64,000 nucleotides of DNA. It comes from Pseudomonas sp. B21-056 (lineage in GTDB: Bacteria; Pseudomonadota; Gammaproteobacteria; Pseudomonadales; Pseudomonadaceae). A model generated the notes under the pieces. That model was not told the origin of the DNA. It saw only the letters and a list, made by a program, of their open reading frames with translations, and ran no database searches. Every line of letters starts with the position of its first letter. Position 1 is the stretch's first letter. The translations under genes were made by a program, and so were the position numbers. The stretch covers positions 2,418,001 to 2,482,000 of the forward strand of contig NZ_CP087203.1 of the NCBI RefSeq assembly GCF_026016325.1, written 5' to 3'. Shown in pieces: positions 47,759 to 56,545 of this stretch.

Positions 47759-48319
47759 ATGAATATCCCAAATCTGCTTACCGTTCTACGCGTCCTGCTC
47801 ATTCCGATCTTCATACTGCTGTTCTATTTGCCGTACCACTGGAGCTACGTGGCCTCTGCTTCGGTCTTTGCCTTCGCCGCCGCGACGGACTGGCTGGACG
47901 GCTACCTGGCCCGCCGCCTGGAACAGAGCACACCGTTTGGTGCGTTCCTCGATCCGGTGGCCGACAAGCTGATGGTCGCAGTGGCCCTGGTGCTGCTGGT
48001 GCAGGAACACGGCAACCTCTGGCTGACCTTGCCGGCGGCGGTGATCATTGGCCGCGAAATCGTCGTCTCGGCACTCCGCGAATGGATGGCCGAACTGGGC
48101 GCCCGCGCCCAGGTGGCCGTGTCGAACCTGGGCAAATGGAAAACCGCCGCGCAAATGCTCGCTCTGGTCATCCTGCTGGCCAACCCCTCGGACTTCAGCT
48201 TCTGGGTGTTGCTGGGTTATGCACTGCTGCTGATTTCCGCCGGCCTGACGCTGTGGTCGATGGTCCAGTACCTACGCGCCGCTTGGCCGCATCTGCGGAC
48301 CGATGTGGGACAGAAATAA
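47759..48319 (+). CDS. pgsA: Phosphatidylglycerophosphate synthase
   Basis: Makes phosphatidylglycerol phosphate from CDP-diacylglycerol and glycerol 3-phosphate in the inner membrane. The 186-residue protein has the CDP-alcohol phosphotransferase motif DGYLAR...G...D...D ([10 protein letters not shown], then [12 protein letters not shown]). It has about five membrane helices. The ATG at 47759 begins [11 protein letters not shown], the usual start; an in-frame GTG two codons earlier is less likely. Confidence 0.95.
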   Translation: MNIPNLLTVLRVLLIPIFILLFYLPYHWSYVASASVFAFAAATDWLDGYLARRLEQSTPFGAFLDPVADKLMVAVALVLLVQEHGNLWLTLPAAVIIGREIVVSALREWMAELGARAQVAVSNLGKWKTAAQMLALVILLANPSDFSFWVLLGYALLLISAGLTLWSMVQYLRAAWPHLRTDVGQK

Positions 48320-48339
48320 AACTTTTTTGAATCAAAGGG

Positions 48340-48367
48340 TTGACGGCGTAATCTGAATCTATAGAAT
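48340..48367 (+). promoter_or_regulatory. Promoter of the tRNA-Gly gene
   Basis: TTGACG and TAGAAT are separated by 16 bp, 15 bp before the mature tRNA 5' end. Confidence 0.6.
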
Positions 48368-48382
48368 GCGCCACACCAAGAC

Positions 48383-48458
<76 letters not shown>

Positions 48459-48468
48459 GGATTCAGAA

Positions 48469-48499
48469 AAAAAGCCACTCAGATGAGTGGCTTTTTTTT
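48469..48499 (+). terminator. Rho-independent terminator after tRNA-Gly
   Basis: Perfect arms AAAGCCACTC (48471-48480) and GAGTGGCTTT (48485-48494) with an AGAT loop, then a run of T. The A-rich left flank makes it functional on both strands. Confidence 0.9.
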
Positions 48500-48731
48500 G
48501 CGCGTCATACATGTTGACTGGATCAAGCTAATAATCATCGCTACCTGTATGGGTGCGATTCGCAAGAGTGAACGACAACCATACCGCAGATGCTTGATCC
48601 TAATGAGCGGCAACTAGTTGCTAATAGTTGTTAGCCCTGACGGAGCCGCTTTTGTTGGTCTGGTCGTAAGGGTCAGTTGCCGGCTCCGCTGGCCTTGGCA
48701 GTGAAGGTCAATTCATTCCGTCCGGTCTGAA
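48500..48731. other. AT-richer gap after tRNA-Gly, no gene recognised
   Basis: This is the junction between the conserved gacA block and the accessory catabolic region. It holds a CGGAGCCG/CGGCTCCG inverted repeat (48641-48648 and 48681-48688) with a 32-nt loop and no T tract. I see no integrase or direct repeat of the tRNA 3' end. Confidence 0.5.
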
Positions 48732-49634
48732 TTAGAAAGGAAAGGAGAACTGAAACCAGAGTTTTCCGCCTTGACTTTGATTCTCTGCGATGACATCTCG
48801 CTGGTACTTCAACGCCATGGCCACGCCAGGTTTGGGTGAGTATCGAATTTGTGGGCCGATAGCCGCGGCTCGACTGCGATTACCGTCGAGGAACACCTGT
48901 CCGTCCAGTTTGTCATCAGATAATTGATCATAATAATACCCCTGGAGCCCCAACTGGATGGTTGGTGAGATGGAGTAGCCAATCATTTGTTCGAGGTGGA
49001 CGGTTGCGCCGGATTTATAGTCTGTTTCTTTATTTTTGCTGTTGATAGCGGCGGATACCGTCCCACTGACCTCGATGTTGGTAGAGGGGAACCATGTATA
49101 CCCGTAGGAAGGTTGCCAGGAGTAGTAATGGAATCCGGGATTGGCAAGTCTATCCTTGTCATAGGAGCCTGTAGGAATCACCAGGTCCAGAGGAGAGAAG
49201 ACTTGATGCAGCGTCCCGCTCTCATTGACGAGGCCGAATATGATCGGCTTGATAGTGAAGTTGCCCATCCCGAACTTGTTTGATTCCTGATTACCCACAG
49301 TGATCGAAGTATTCAACATGGTCGCGACAATACCAGACGACAAAGTGAAGTCGGCCAGGCGTGTTTCCCAGCCATGGTCAAGACGCAGGGCTTCGATGGC
49401 AATTTGTGCTTTGAATTTGACCGGCAGCTTATTACCGTCACTGTCGTTTATTCGGTTGGCCGAAGCAAAGGCGGTGTAGTTGTAAACCCTGTTCTCACCC
49501 GGTTGAGTCGTGAGCCCATTTAATACCGAGTGAACGCCGACAGGAAAGGCGACGACTCCGTTTTCTACCGCATAAACCTGAGTGGAGATTAACGTGAACA
49601 ATGCAATATATTTTGTTTTTTTAAGCATTTTCAT
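48732..49634 (-). CDS. MetA/SphA-like outer-membrane transporter of aromatic degradation clusters
   Basis: A 300-residue exported beta-barrel-type protein with a signal peptide at ~1-22 (ending QVYA). It has alternating strands and ends in FQFSFPF, a C-terminal aromatic consistent with outer-membrane insertion. NGVVAFPVGVHSVLNG and LVIPTGSYDKDRLANPGFHYYSWQPS are typical of the phenol meta-pathway MetA family (Phenol_MetA_deg), which is linked to uptake of hydrophobic or aromatic substrates. It is the last gene of the minus-strand set and markedly less GC-rich than the core genes. Confidence 0.8.
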   Translation of the reverse strand: MKMLKKTKYIALFTLISTQVYAVENGVVAFPVGVHSVLNGLTTQPGENRVYNYTAFASANRINDSDGNKLPVKFKAQIAIEALRLDHGWETRLADFTLSSGIVATMLNTSITVGNQESNKFGMGNFTIKPIIFGLVNESGTLHQVFSPLDLVIPTGSYDKDRLANPGFHYYSWQPSYGYTWFPSTNIEVSGTVSAAINSKNKETDYKSGATVHLEQMIGYSISPTIQLGLQGYYYDQLSDDKLDGQVFLDGNRSRAAAIGPQIRYSPKPGVAMALKYQRDVIAENQSQGGKLWFQFSFPF

Positions 49635-49667
49635 AGATCACCGTTTGGCGCAGATTCAGTGGTTAAG

Positions 49668-50471
49668 TCAGTTGCTGCGGCTACAGAAGGACGCTATAAG
49701 TTGGCGGCTGGTCTTGGACTCATCGAGGAGCAGGTGGCCGACGGCTTCCAGTAGCTCAAGCTCAATACCGGGGAACTTGTGTAGCCAGGCGTAGGCTTGG
49801 TCGACGGGGATCACACGGTCTTTTTTACCCCAGACCAGCAACGTCGCAGCCGGTAGAGGATCCTGCGTCGAGTTGATGAGCAGGCTGCGAAACCCATGGC
49901 GCGTGAGTCCCCCCACAGTCGCTGATTCGCGGGCACGGAGGGCGGTGAATTCAGGGTCGTCCGTCGTTGGGAGAAAGGGCGCGAGCGTGCTCGTGTCTTC
50001 AACCAAGTAACTGGGTAACTCCTGAGGTGAAATAGCGCCGAGATTGGTCATCGGTGCTTCTGGGCAATCGAGCCCGGCAGGGCACAGCAAGGCCAGGCTT
50101 TCAATATGCTCTGGGTGAGTAAGAGCAAATTCAGCCGCCAGGCGGCCGCCCAAGGAGCAGCCGACCAAGTGGATTTTAGCCAGGCCCAGTGCATCCAATA
50201 ATCCCTTGTAGTGAGCAACATAATCCAGGGTGGATGTCAGGTGAGGGGCATCAGCGGATTCGGCGAACCCCGGGTGATACGGAACATAAACTTTGAAATC
50301 ATTTATCCAGTCGCGGGCAAAATCAAAACCGTGAAAGGTACTGGCGCCATGAAAATAGAACAGAGGGCGCCCAGTGCCAGCCGTATACAGAACTTGCTCA
50401 ACACCCTGAACAGTAATTTCAAGGCGTTCAAAGTCGCGCGTGCTGACGCGTGAATCTTTCAGTCGAGTCAT
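49668..50471 (-). CDS. Alpha/beta hydrolase (C-C or ester hydrolase of a catabolic operon)
   Basis: A 267-residue hydrolase with oxyanion HGAS, nucleophile elbow GCSLGG, acid Asp in GKKDRVIP and base His in AVGHLLLDE, so the triad is complete. The family includes meta-cleavage-product hydrolases (MhpC/BphD) and lactonases. The ATG at 50471 begins MTRLKDSRVS; the longer open frame upstream has a poor ribosome site and no fold features. It lies between the monooxygenase and the MetA-like channel, which fits hydrolysis of a ring-cleavage product. Confidence 0.8.
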   Translation of the reverse strand: MTRLKDSRVSTRDFERLEITVQGVEQVLYTAGTGRPLFYFHGASTFHGFDFARDWINDFKVYVPYHPGFAESADAPHLTSTLDYVAHYKGLLDALGLAKIHLVGCSLGGRLAAEFALTHPEHIESLALLCPAGLDCPEAPMTNLGAISPQELPSYLVEDTSTLAPFLPTTDDPEFTALRARESATVGGLTRHGFRSLLINSTQDPLPAATLLVWGKKDRVIPVDQAYAWLHKFPGIELELLEAVGHLLLDESKTSRQLIASFCSRSN

Positions 50472-50595
50472 TTTAATTATCTCACTGGTTAAAGAGTCCG
50501 CATGCACGCGCATTGAATGCAGGCTCAAGCGAGCACACGGCGCGCTCTTACGCGACGTGGAGTTGCATGCAGACAGTTCAGTGTGTCGGTATTGA

Positions 50596-51849
50596 TCAGC
50601 GGAATTGCGATTGGCGCTGGCTGAGATCGATGCCGGCGTTTGGAGTAGGGTCGGTGCCCTCCCAGCGTGAACCAGGGCGGATGACATCGCCAATCAGTTT
50701 GAATGGGTACAGCATCATCTGGCGTCCTGCCTCGGGGTTGTCAGCCGTGGCCTGAAGCCGTTCCATGTCCAGGCGACGTTGGATCGGATCCTTCTCTTCG
50801 ACCATGCGTTTGTTCTCCGACGCGCCAGCCGAGGCGACCTCCCAAAATACCCGCTTGCGCTCAATCGCCCATTGATCAAGGACGTCATCCTTGGATTCGT
50901 TGCGCAGAACCGCAGCCAGCAGATCAGCGAGAATCATGCCGTCCCAGAGTCCACCGGTAAGCCCTAGACCACCCAGCGGATTGGTGGCGTGAGCCGCATC
51001 ACCTGCCAGCAGCGTTCTGCCGACGCGAAATGACGAGGCTGCGCGTTGGTGAATGGTGTAGGGGTTCGAGGCCACCAATTCGAACGGTTCGTCCTTGGGC
51101 ATGATTCGGGCATAGCGCTGCATAATCCGCTCGCGATGGGTTTCGGGCGCCAGCGTGCCGTCTTCGGCATAGGTAACCCGCCAGAAGTCGGGTTTGCCCA
51201 GGGACATGACAACGCCACCGTCGATTGGGTCGAGCATGATGTTTGCGGGACAATAACCATGCTTGGTGAAATTACAGTAGACGTTGGTCGCAACGAAACG
51301 AGTGGGCCATGTATGGCCGTCAAAGCTCAGGTCCAGCAGCTTCCGAATTGTGCTGCGTGCGCCGTCGCAGCCGATCACATAGTCGGCTTTGAGAACCTGC
51401 TCTCCCTCCGGTGTCATGACGGTTAATGCGACGCCGTGACTATCTTGCGACAGGGCCAGCACCCTATGGTTAAAACGAATATCAACACCGACTTTTTCCG
51501 CGTGGCGAATGGCGATCAATGCCAGTTCATCCTGACCGCAATGAAGCTGATACTCATAGGTAATGCCCTTCATCACCGAATGCTGAATCTCTGAAATAAA
51601 CCCGAACTCCGGAATTCGCGTAGCGAAGGATATTCCGCGCTCGGACGCAGCAGTCACGTCTTGAAGCATGCCCAACTTATCAAGAGCGGTGATCGTCGAT
51701 GGAAAATAGACGGAGGCACGTGGTGCGTCCGACACCTTGGCATCTGCCTCAAGGACGATTACCGAAACGTTCTCCTGAGCGAGTGCGAGAGCAGTCAGAA
51801 GACCCACGGGGCCGGCACCGACAATGATTACTTGAGCGCTGTGTTTCAT
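50596..51849 (-). CDS. FAD-dependent aromatic monooxygenase (group A, PHBH fold)
   Basis: A 417-residue NAD(P)H-dependent hydroxylase. The Rossmann loop VIIVGAGPVGLL is at the N-terminus. YVIGCDGARSTIRK is the DG motif, binding FAD and NAD(P)H. TLLAGDAAHATNPLGGLGLTGG is the GD motif. No C-terminal thioredoxin-like extension is present, as in salicylate or hydroxybenzoate hydroxylases. ATG 51849 is preferred over a GTG 9 bp upstream. It is probably the first oxidation step of the minus-strand pathway; the aromatic substrate is not known. Confidence 0.85.
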   Translation of the reverse strand: MKHSAQVIIVGAGPVGLLTALALAQENVSVIVLEADAKVSDAPRASVYFPSTITALDKLGMLQDVTAASERGISFATRIPEFGFISEIQHSVMKGITYEYQLHCGQDELALIAIRHAEKVGVDIRFNHRVLALSQDSHGVALTVMTPEGEQVLKADYVIGCDGARSTIRKLLDLSFDGHTWPTRFVATNVYCNFTKHGYCPANIMLDPIDGGVVMSLGKPDFWRVTYAEDGTLAPETHRERIMQRYARIMPKDEPFELVASNPYTIHQRAASSFRVGRTLLAGDAAHATNPLGGLGLTGGLWDGMILADLLAAVLRNESKDDVLDQWAIERKRVFWEVASAGASENKRMVEEKDPIQRRLDMERLQATADNPEAGRQMMLYPFKLIGDVIRPGSRWEGTDPTPNAGIDLSQRQSQFR

Positions 51850-51907
51850 CTGGATCACCCATTATTATTGTTAGTTGTCTTATGTTCATTGATGATAATT
51901 GTTGCTG

Positions 51908-52528
51908 TCAGAACCCCGTCTCGCTGGCAACCCAGCCTGCGCCACGGTGTGCGTTATTGCCCGCGACTTCATCCTCCGTGAGCCATTTCTTCAACATTTC
52001 GTGAGCGCTGACGGCAGCCTCATCCATCATCTGCTGGCTCTGTGGCACGAGGGTGGTGAGCTCTACTTGCATGCCGTTTGGATCGTGGAAGTAGATCGAA
52101 TAGCAGTAGCCGTGGTCGGTCTCGAAAGCCTGTACACCGGCGTCGCTCAAGCGGGCCTTGAAGTACTGGATTTCGTCGCGCCCAGCTACGGTTAATGCCA
52201 GGTGGTGAGCGAAGGGGTTGATGTCTGCGAAGCGGTTGATGGATTGTTCCAGCGAAGCGTCTTGAGACTTGAACTGAAAAAAAGCCAGGCAACTGCCATC
52301 GGACAGCTCGAAGAAGGTGTGAATGTAATTGTCTGGCTGGCCAGTCACTGGGTTGACACGCTCGACCCAGGTCCCCACCAGCGGCATTCCCAGAATGTCT
52401 TCATAAAAGTGACGTGTGGCCTCCATGTCTTTCGCCAGAAAGGCATGATGGTGCAATTTGCCCACTCGGTTAGCGGCGCGCCGTGCGTCCACATGCAAAT
52501 GAGTGGACTTGATTGTTGTTGTCGTCAT
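51908..52528 (-). CDS. VOC family protein, extradiol-dioxygenase-like
   Basis: A 206-residue protein of the vicinal-oxygen-chelate superfamily with paired beta-alpha-beta-beta-beta modules. Candidate metal ligands are a His in LHHHAF (~26-28), a His in FAHHLAL, and Glu in MQVELT, the 2-His-1-Glu set of type I extradiol dioxygenases and glyoxalases. The C-terminal ~45 residues are extra. The flavin monooxygenase and hydrolases on either side argue for ring cleavage rather than glyoxalase activity, but single-domain members can also be isomerases. Confidence 0.78.
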   Translation of the reverse strand: MTTTTIKSTHLHVDARRAANRVGKLHHHAFLAKDMEATRHFYEDILGMPLVGTWVERVNPVTGQPDNYIHTFFELSDGSCLAFFQFKSQDASLEQSINRFADINPFAHHLALTVAGRDEIQYFKARLSDAGVQAFETDHGYCYSIYFHDPNGMQVELTTLVPQSQQMMDEAAVSAHEMLKKWLTEDEVAGNNAHRGAGWVASETGF

Positions 52529-52558
52529 CTCAGTGCCTCCTGTAGTTGAGAGTGCTGC

Positions 52559-53326
52559 CTAACGGGATAAGGATTGGGTGAGCCATGTCTGCATGGCGAG
52601 GTTGATACTCTCCGGCGCTTCCATCGTCGGCATGTGGCCGCAACCCTCGATCACCAGGAAACGTGAGTGGGTAATAGCGAGGTGCATCTCTTCAAGTAAG
52701 GCGGGCGGCCGCAAGACGTCCTGTTCTCCGGCAATCAGCAGGGTCGGACAGGTGATGGAGGAAAGGAGAGCATGGGCATCCGGGCGGGTTCTGCCCGCTT
52801 CGATGTGATGGGCTAGCGTTTCGACTGAGTGGGCACTGATCATCGCCCTCAACGCGTCTTGTACACGCCTATCATTCTGTGACCTGGGGCCCAGCAGAGC
52901 AGGTATCCAGGCATTGGCCATGGCTTGCATACCCTGGTCGACGGCCAGCTTCAGCAAGCCCATCCGTGTACTGTCTTCAGCTTGTCCTCGCTCACCTTCT
53001 GGACGTGCACGACTTTCCGTCGCGATCAAACACAGGCCTAGAACACGATGGGGCGCCAGGCGGTAGATCTCCAGCGCAACCCTTGCTCCCATTGAGTGCC
53101 CGGCCAACAGCAAGGGGGCATCGAAGAATGCCAGTAACTGACGGGCCATGACGGTGATGTTGTCCGCAGAATCGTAATCGGCGATAACGATCTGAACATT
53201 CCCTGCTAGGGCCTCTGCTTGCTGTTGCCAGGAGGCTGGGCCGCATACCATGCCTGGGAGCATCAGCAGTACTGGCGCGGCAATGCCTGGCGGCAGCTGA
53301 TTGGTGAGGGGTGTTGAAGGTTGCAT
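52559..53326 (-). CDS. Alpha/beta hydrolase (enol-lactonase-like)
   Basis: A 255-residue hydrolase with nucleophile elbow AGHSMGARVA, acid Asp in IAGEQDVLRPP and base His in GCGHMPTMEAP. It resembles 3-oxoadipate enol-lactonase and related small hydrolases. It is the first gene of the minus-strand operon, 30 bp before the VOC gene. Having two hydrolases in one operon suggests separate steps, such as C-C cleavage and ester or lactone opening. Confidence 0.82.
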   Translation of the reverse strand: MQPSTPLTNQLPPGIAAPVLLMLPGMVCGPASWQQQAEALAGNVQIVIADYDSADNITVMARQLLAFFDAPLLLAGHSMGARVALEIYRLAPHRVLGLCLIATESRARPEGERGQAEDSTRMGLLKLAVDQGMQAMANAWIPALLGPRSQNDRRVQDALRAMISAHSVETLAHHIEAGRTRPDAHALLSSITCPTLLIAGEQDVLRPPALLEEMHLAITHSRFLVIEGCGHMPTMEAPESINLAMQTWLTQSLSR

Positions 53327-53491
53327 GTGCGGGCCCCGTTTTTATTGGTTTTGGTTCATGGAAAGAATGTTAGGGGGCAATTAACTCACATGAAAATGAT
53401 GATTTTCTCTAATATCAATCGATGGGGTAGATTGATTGGCCGGCGATGCACTGTAGGGGCAAGGCGCCAGGCCGATCTCGGTGCCGACGCT

Positions 53492-54388
53492 TCAGTCGTC
53501 GCTCGTATCATCCTGATTCAACTGTCTACGTACGACTTTGGAAAACTCCTGGCTGCCCAGGTTCTTCGTTCCACCACGTAACCAGAGCAGCCCGGGTGTA
53601 CGCATTGGGGTCGGATCTTCCAGGGGAACCACGCTGAGCCCGGTGCGATCAGCAACGGCGGTTGCCGCGACTATGCCCGCCAGTTCGGTTTGACGAATCA
53701 GCTCGATCATGGGGCCTATGGTATTCAGTTCCACAACTACCTGCGGCCGGGCACCTGCCGACCGAAAACACTCATCAAGCAGCAGTCGTGTGCTGTAGAT
53801 AGACGGTAGAAGCGTCATGCGCAGGTTGTGTAACTCGACCATGCGAACACGCTTACGCAACGCCAGTGGATGCCAATCTGCGACCACCAGTACCAGCTCT
53901 TCGTTATAAAGCGGTTCAAACCAGAGGTTATGTTCTTCGAACGGCCGGTATGCAATACCAAGGTCCAGGTCGCCCGACTGCAGGCGTTCGACGATACGCT
54001 CCTGAGATAACTCCTCCACGGTGATCTTCAGGCTTGGGTATCTGTCCAGGAAACTGGCGACGCATTTGGGCACCAACCGGGTATTGAAGCTATGGGTGGC
54101 GCCAATCCGTATCTGTCCGGTGAGTTCGTCCGGCGTGTCGTGGATTTCGCTGACGGCGCTGTCTATCTGCTCCAGCGCCGGCAAGATCCGTCCAAGTAAG
54201 GTGTCGCCCGCCTCGGTGATGACCACTCGTTTGCCCACGCGATCGAACAGCGGAGCGCCCAGCTCCTCCTCCAACTGCTTGATCTGGTGCGACAGCGTTG
54301 ATTGGGTGACGTGGCACTTCATTGCAGCTCGTGTGAAGTTCAACGTCTCTGCCAGCGCGGCAAAATAGCGCAGATGCCTTAGTTCCAT
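53492..54388 (-). CDS. LysR family transcriptional regulator
   Basis: A 298-residue LTTR. The N-terminal helix-turn-helix (MELRHLRYFAALAETLNFTRAA, shortened here to its LRHLRYF and LNFTRAA parts) is followed by the effector domain with RIGATHSFNTRLVP. It is divergent from the citryl-CoA-lyase-like gene and upstream of the minus-strand operon, so it may control both. An ATCAC-N8-GTGAT site lies in the divergent gap. Confidence 0.9.
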   Translation of the reverse strand: MELRHLRYFAALAETLNFTRAAMKCHVTQSTLSHQIKQLEEELGAPLFDRVGKRVVITEAGDTLLGRILPALEQIDSAVSEIHDTPDELTGQIRIGATHSFNTRLVPKCVASFLDRYPSLKITVEELSQERIVERLQSGDLDLGIAYRPFEEHNLWFEPLYNEELVLVVADWHPLALRKRVRMVELHNLRMTLLPSIYSTRLLLDECFRSAGARPQVVVELNTIGPMIELIRQTELAGIVAATAVADRTGLSVVPLEDPTPMRTPGLLWLRGGTKNLGSQEFSKVVRRQLNQDDTSDD

Positions 54389-54430
54389 AATGGTTACCAG
54401 TGATGGGGTCGATCATTTTTATGGAAATTT

Positions 54431-54448
54431 ATCACTTCTAAATGTGAT
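54431..54448. promoter_or_regulatory. Candidate LysR operator in divergent promoter region
   Basis: ATCAC-TTCTAAAT-GTGAT is an interrupted palindrome of LTTR-box type. It is 43 bp upstream of the regulator start and ~100 bp before the divergent operon. Confidence 0.4.
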
Positions 54449-54548
54449 TGGCTGCTTCTACTCTCTGCTTCACCAAGGCTCTGGCGCTTGTCGGTATTAC
54501 ACAGGGGTTGTGCATGACTAATGACGCCTTTCACAGCAGGCTATAAAA

Positions 54549-55358
54549 ATGAAAATTGGCAAAGAAACGATACCTCGCACTGCGATCTGCACAGCCAATC
54601 AAGACACTATCGTGATTCGGGGGCTCGATCTGTGTGATGACGCAATCGGCAAAATGGGTTTCACGGAATACTTCTATCTACTGCTCACCGGTAAAAAGCC
54701 AGGCCCTGCAGCGCTGGCGGTGTTGGATGCGACGTTGGTAGCTATCGCAGAGCATGGCCTTGTGCCGAGTGTTCAAACGGCGAGAATGACCTTTGCTGCT
54801 TCTCCCGAAGCGTTGCAAGGAGCGGTCGCCGCCGGACTGTTGGGGTGTGGTTCGGTGATTCTTGGTGCTGCCGAACAAGCTGGCGTGTTGTTCGAATCTG
54901 TTCGCCAGCGCCAGATGGCGGCCGGCGTGACGCTCGATGACGCGGCCCTGGCTGTAGTACGTGCATATCGTGAAGAGCGCCGCTCTATTCCTGGTTATGG
55001 TCACCCTCTGCACAAAGCGCGCGACCCGCGGGTCGATGCTTTGTTTACCGTATCGGAGCAAGTCGGGGCCGGTCAGGAATACATCCGCATTGCCGAGGCG
55101 GTTGAGCGGGCGATTCTTGAGGTTACAGGCAAGGATCTTCGACTCAACGTGTCAGCAGCCATCCCGGCCGTATTGCTAGGGGTCGACTATCCACTGAGGG
55201 CACTGCGCGGTGTGCCTATCCTTGCGAGAAGCGCCGGATTGATCGCCCACCTCTTTGAGGAGATGAATCGCCCGATCGGCTTTGCGCTTTCGTACCAGGC
55301 TGGCCGAGCGACGGAGTATGACGGTGAAGTCCCTCCCGGTTTCCAAGCCGATCACTGA
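54549..55358 (+). CDS. Citrate-synthase-like citryl-CoA lyase family protein
   Basis: A 269-residue short citrate-synthase-fold protein, annotated elsewhere as citryl-CoA lyase. Family features are GFTEYFYLLLTG near the N-terminus and GYGHPLHKARDPR at 149-161, where His152 is the acetyl-CoA enolisation His. It lacks ~150 residues of true citrate synthase. Such proteins run the retro-Claisen cleavage of 3-hydroxyacyl-CoA diacids to acetyl-CoA (or another acyl-CoA) and a 2-oxo acid. It is the first gene of the plus-strand set and is followed 26 bp later by a CoA-transferase that could make its substrate. Confidence 0.8.
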   Translation: MKIGKETIPRTAICTANQDTIVIRGLDLCDDAIGKMGFTEYFYLLLTGKKPGPAALAVLDATLVAIAEHGLVPSVQTARMTFAASPEALQGAVAAGLLGCGSVILGAAEQAGVLFESVRQRQMAAGVTLDDAALAVVRAYREERRSIPGYGHPLHKARDPRVDALFTVSEQVGAGQEYIRIAEAVERAILEVTGKDLRLNVSAAIPAVLLGVDYPLRALRGVPILARSAGLIAHLFEEMNRPIGFALSYQAGRATEYDGEVPPGFQADH

Positions 55359-55384
55359 TCCCTTCAATTTTCCAGGAGTAATCT

Positions 55385-56545
55385 ATGGCTAAAGTCCTAG
55401 AAGGCGTCCGTGTTATCGAGCAAGGTACATTCATCACCGGCCCCAACGCCGGCATGCTGCTGGCCGATCTGGGGGCGGAAGTTATTAAAGTTGAACAGCC
55501 TGGAACGGGAGATCCGTTTAGAGCCTTTAAGGGCGGGTTGTACAGTCCGCACTTCCAAACTTATAACCGCAACAAGCGCAGCGTCACTCTCAACACCAAG
55601 GTTGCCGAAGAGCGCGAGCTCTTCGATCAACTCATTCGTGATGCCGATGTGTACATCCAGAATTTCCGACCCGGTGCGGCGGATAGACTGGGCGCAGGAT
55701 ACGAACGCTTGATGGATTTGAACCCGCGTCTGATTTATTGCGCGATCAGCGGGTTCGGCCAGGACGGTCCGGCAGCGGGAAGGCCTGCCTACGACACGGT
55801 GGCACAGGCCGCAAGTGGTTTTCTTAATCTACTGATCAACCCCGCTAATCCTCGTGTGGTAGGACCTGCCCTGGCTGACTCGATCACCGGCTTCTACGCC
55901 GCGTACGGCGTTCTCGGCGCTTTGTACGAACGTAACAAGACTGGCAGAGGGCGGCTGGTCGAGGTCTCGATGTTGGAATCGATGTGCCATTTCAATCTCG
56001 ATGCCTTCACCCATTTCTTCGCCGAGGGTGAGGTGATGACTCCCTACAGCCGACCCAGCGTATCGCAGTCTTATGTGCTTAAGTGTCGAGACGGAAAGTG
56101 GATTGCGCTGCACATGTCATCGCCGGAGAAGTTTTGGCAGGGATTGGCCAATGCCATCGAAATGCCGAATCTGTTTCAAGATGAACGCTTCTCGACCCGG
56201 GCGGTACGGATCGAAAACCAGGATCAACTGATTGAGCTGTTGGGGCAAAACTTCGCCCGCCATGATCGAGCGCAGTGGTGCGCTCGCCTTGAGCAAGAGG
56301 ATGTGCCGCACGCGCCGATGTATGACACCAGCGAAGCGCTTCAGGATCCCCAGGCACAGCACCTGCAGTTGGAAATCAGCGCTGTTCAGCCGGATGGCAG
56401 CCTGTGGCGTACTGTACGTTCTCCTTTGAGCTTTGACCATGAGCGGCCGTTGTCGGTGACGCCGCCGCCGCAGTTGGGTGAGTACGATGCCGCATTGCGC
56501 GAGAAAATGAGTGTCGCTAAGCGCAATGGTGGCGGTGTTTCATGA
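55385..56545 (+). CDS. Class III (CaiB/BaiF) CoA-transferase
   Basis: A 386-residue CoA-transferase. [35 protein letters not shown] N-terminus ([17 protein letters not shown]) and NRNKRSV match the family. Asp165 in [11 protein letters not shown] is the likely acyl-anhydride nucleophile. It moves CoA from an acyl-CoA such as succinyl-CoA to a carboxylic acid. It overlaps leuC-like by 4 bp and follows the lyase, consistent with activation of a hydroxy-diacid before cleavage. Confidence 0.85.
   Translation: MAKVLEGVRVIEQGTFITGPNAGMLLADLGAEVIKVEQPGTGDPFRAFKGGLYSPHFQTYNRNKRSVTLNTKVAEERELFDQLIRDADVYIQNFRPGAADRLGAGYERLMDLNPRLIYCAISGFGQDGPAAGRPAYDTVAQAASGFLNLLINPANPRVVGPALADSITGFYAAYGVLGALYERNKTGRGRLVEVSMLESMCHFNLDAFTHFFAEGEVMTPYSRPSVSQSYVLKCRDGKWIALHMSSPEKFWQGLANAIEMPNLFQDERFSTRAVRIENQDQLIELLGQNFARHDRAQWCARLEQEDVPHAPMYDTSEALQDPQAQHLQLEISAVQPDGSLWRTVRSPLSFDHERPLSVTPPPQLGEYDAALREKMSVAKRNGGGVS

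Noticed and set aside
48641..48688. CGGAGCCG/CGGCTCCG inverted repeat as a terminator or att site
   Set aside because: The loop is 32 nt with no T tract, and there is no matching direct repeat or integrase nearby.
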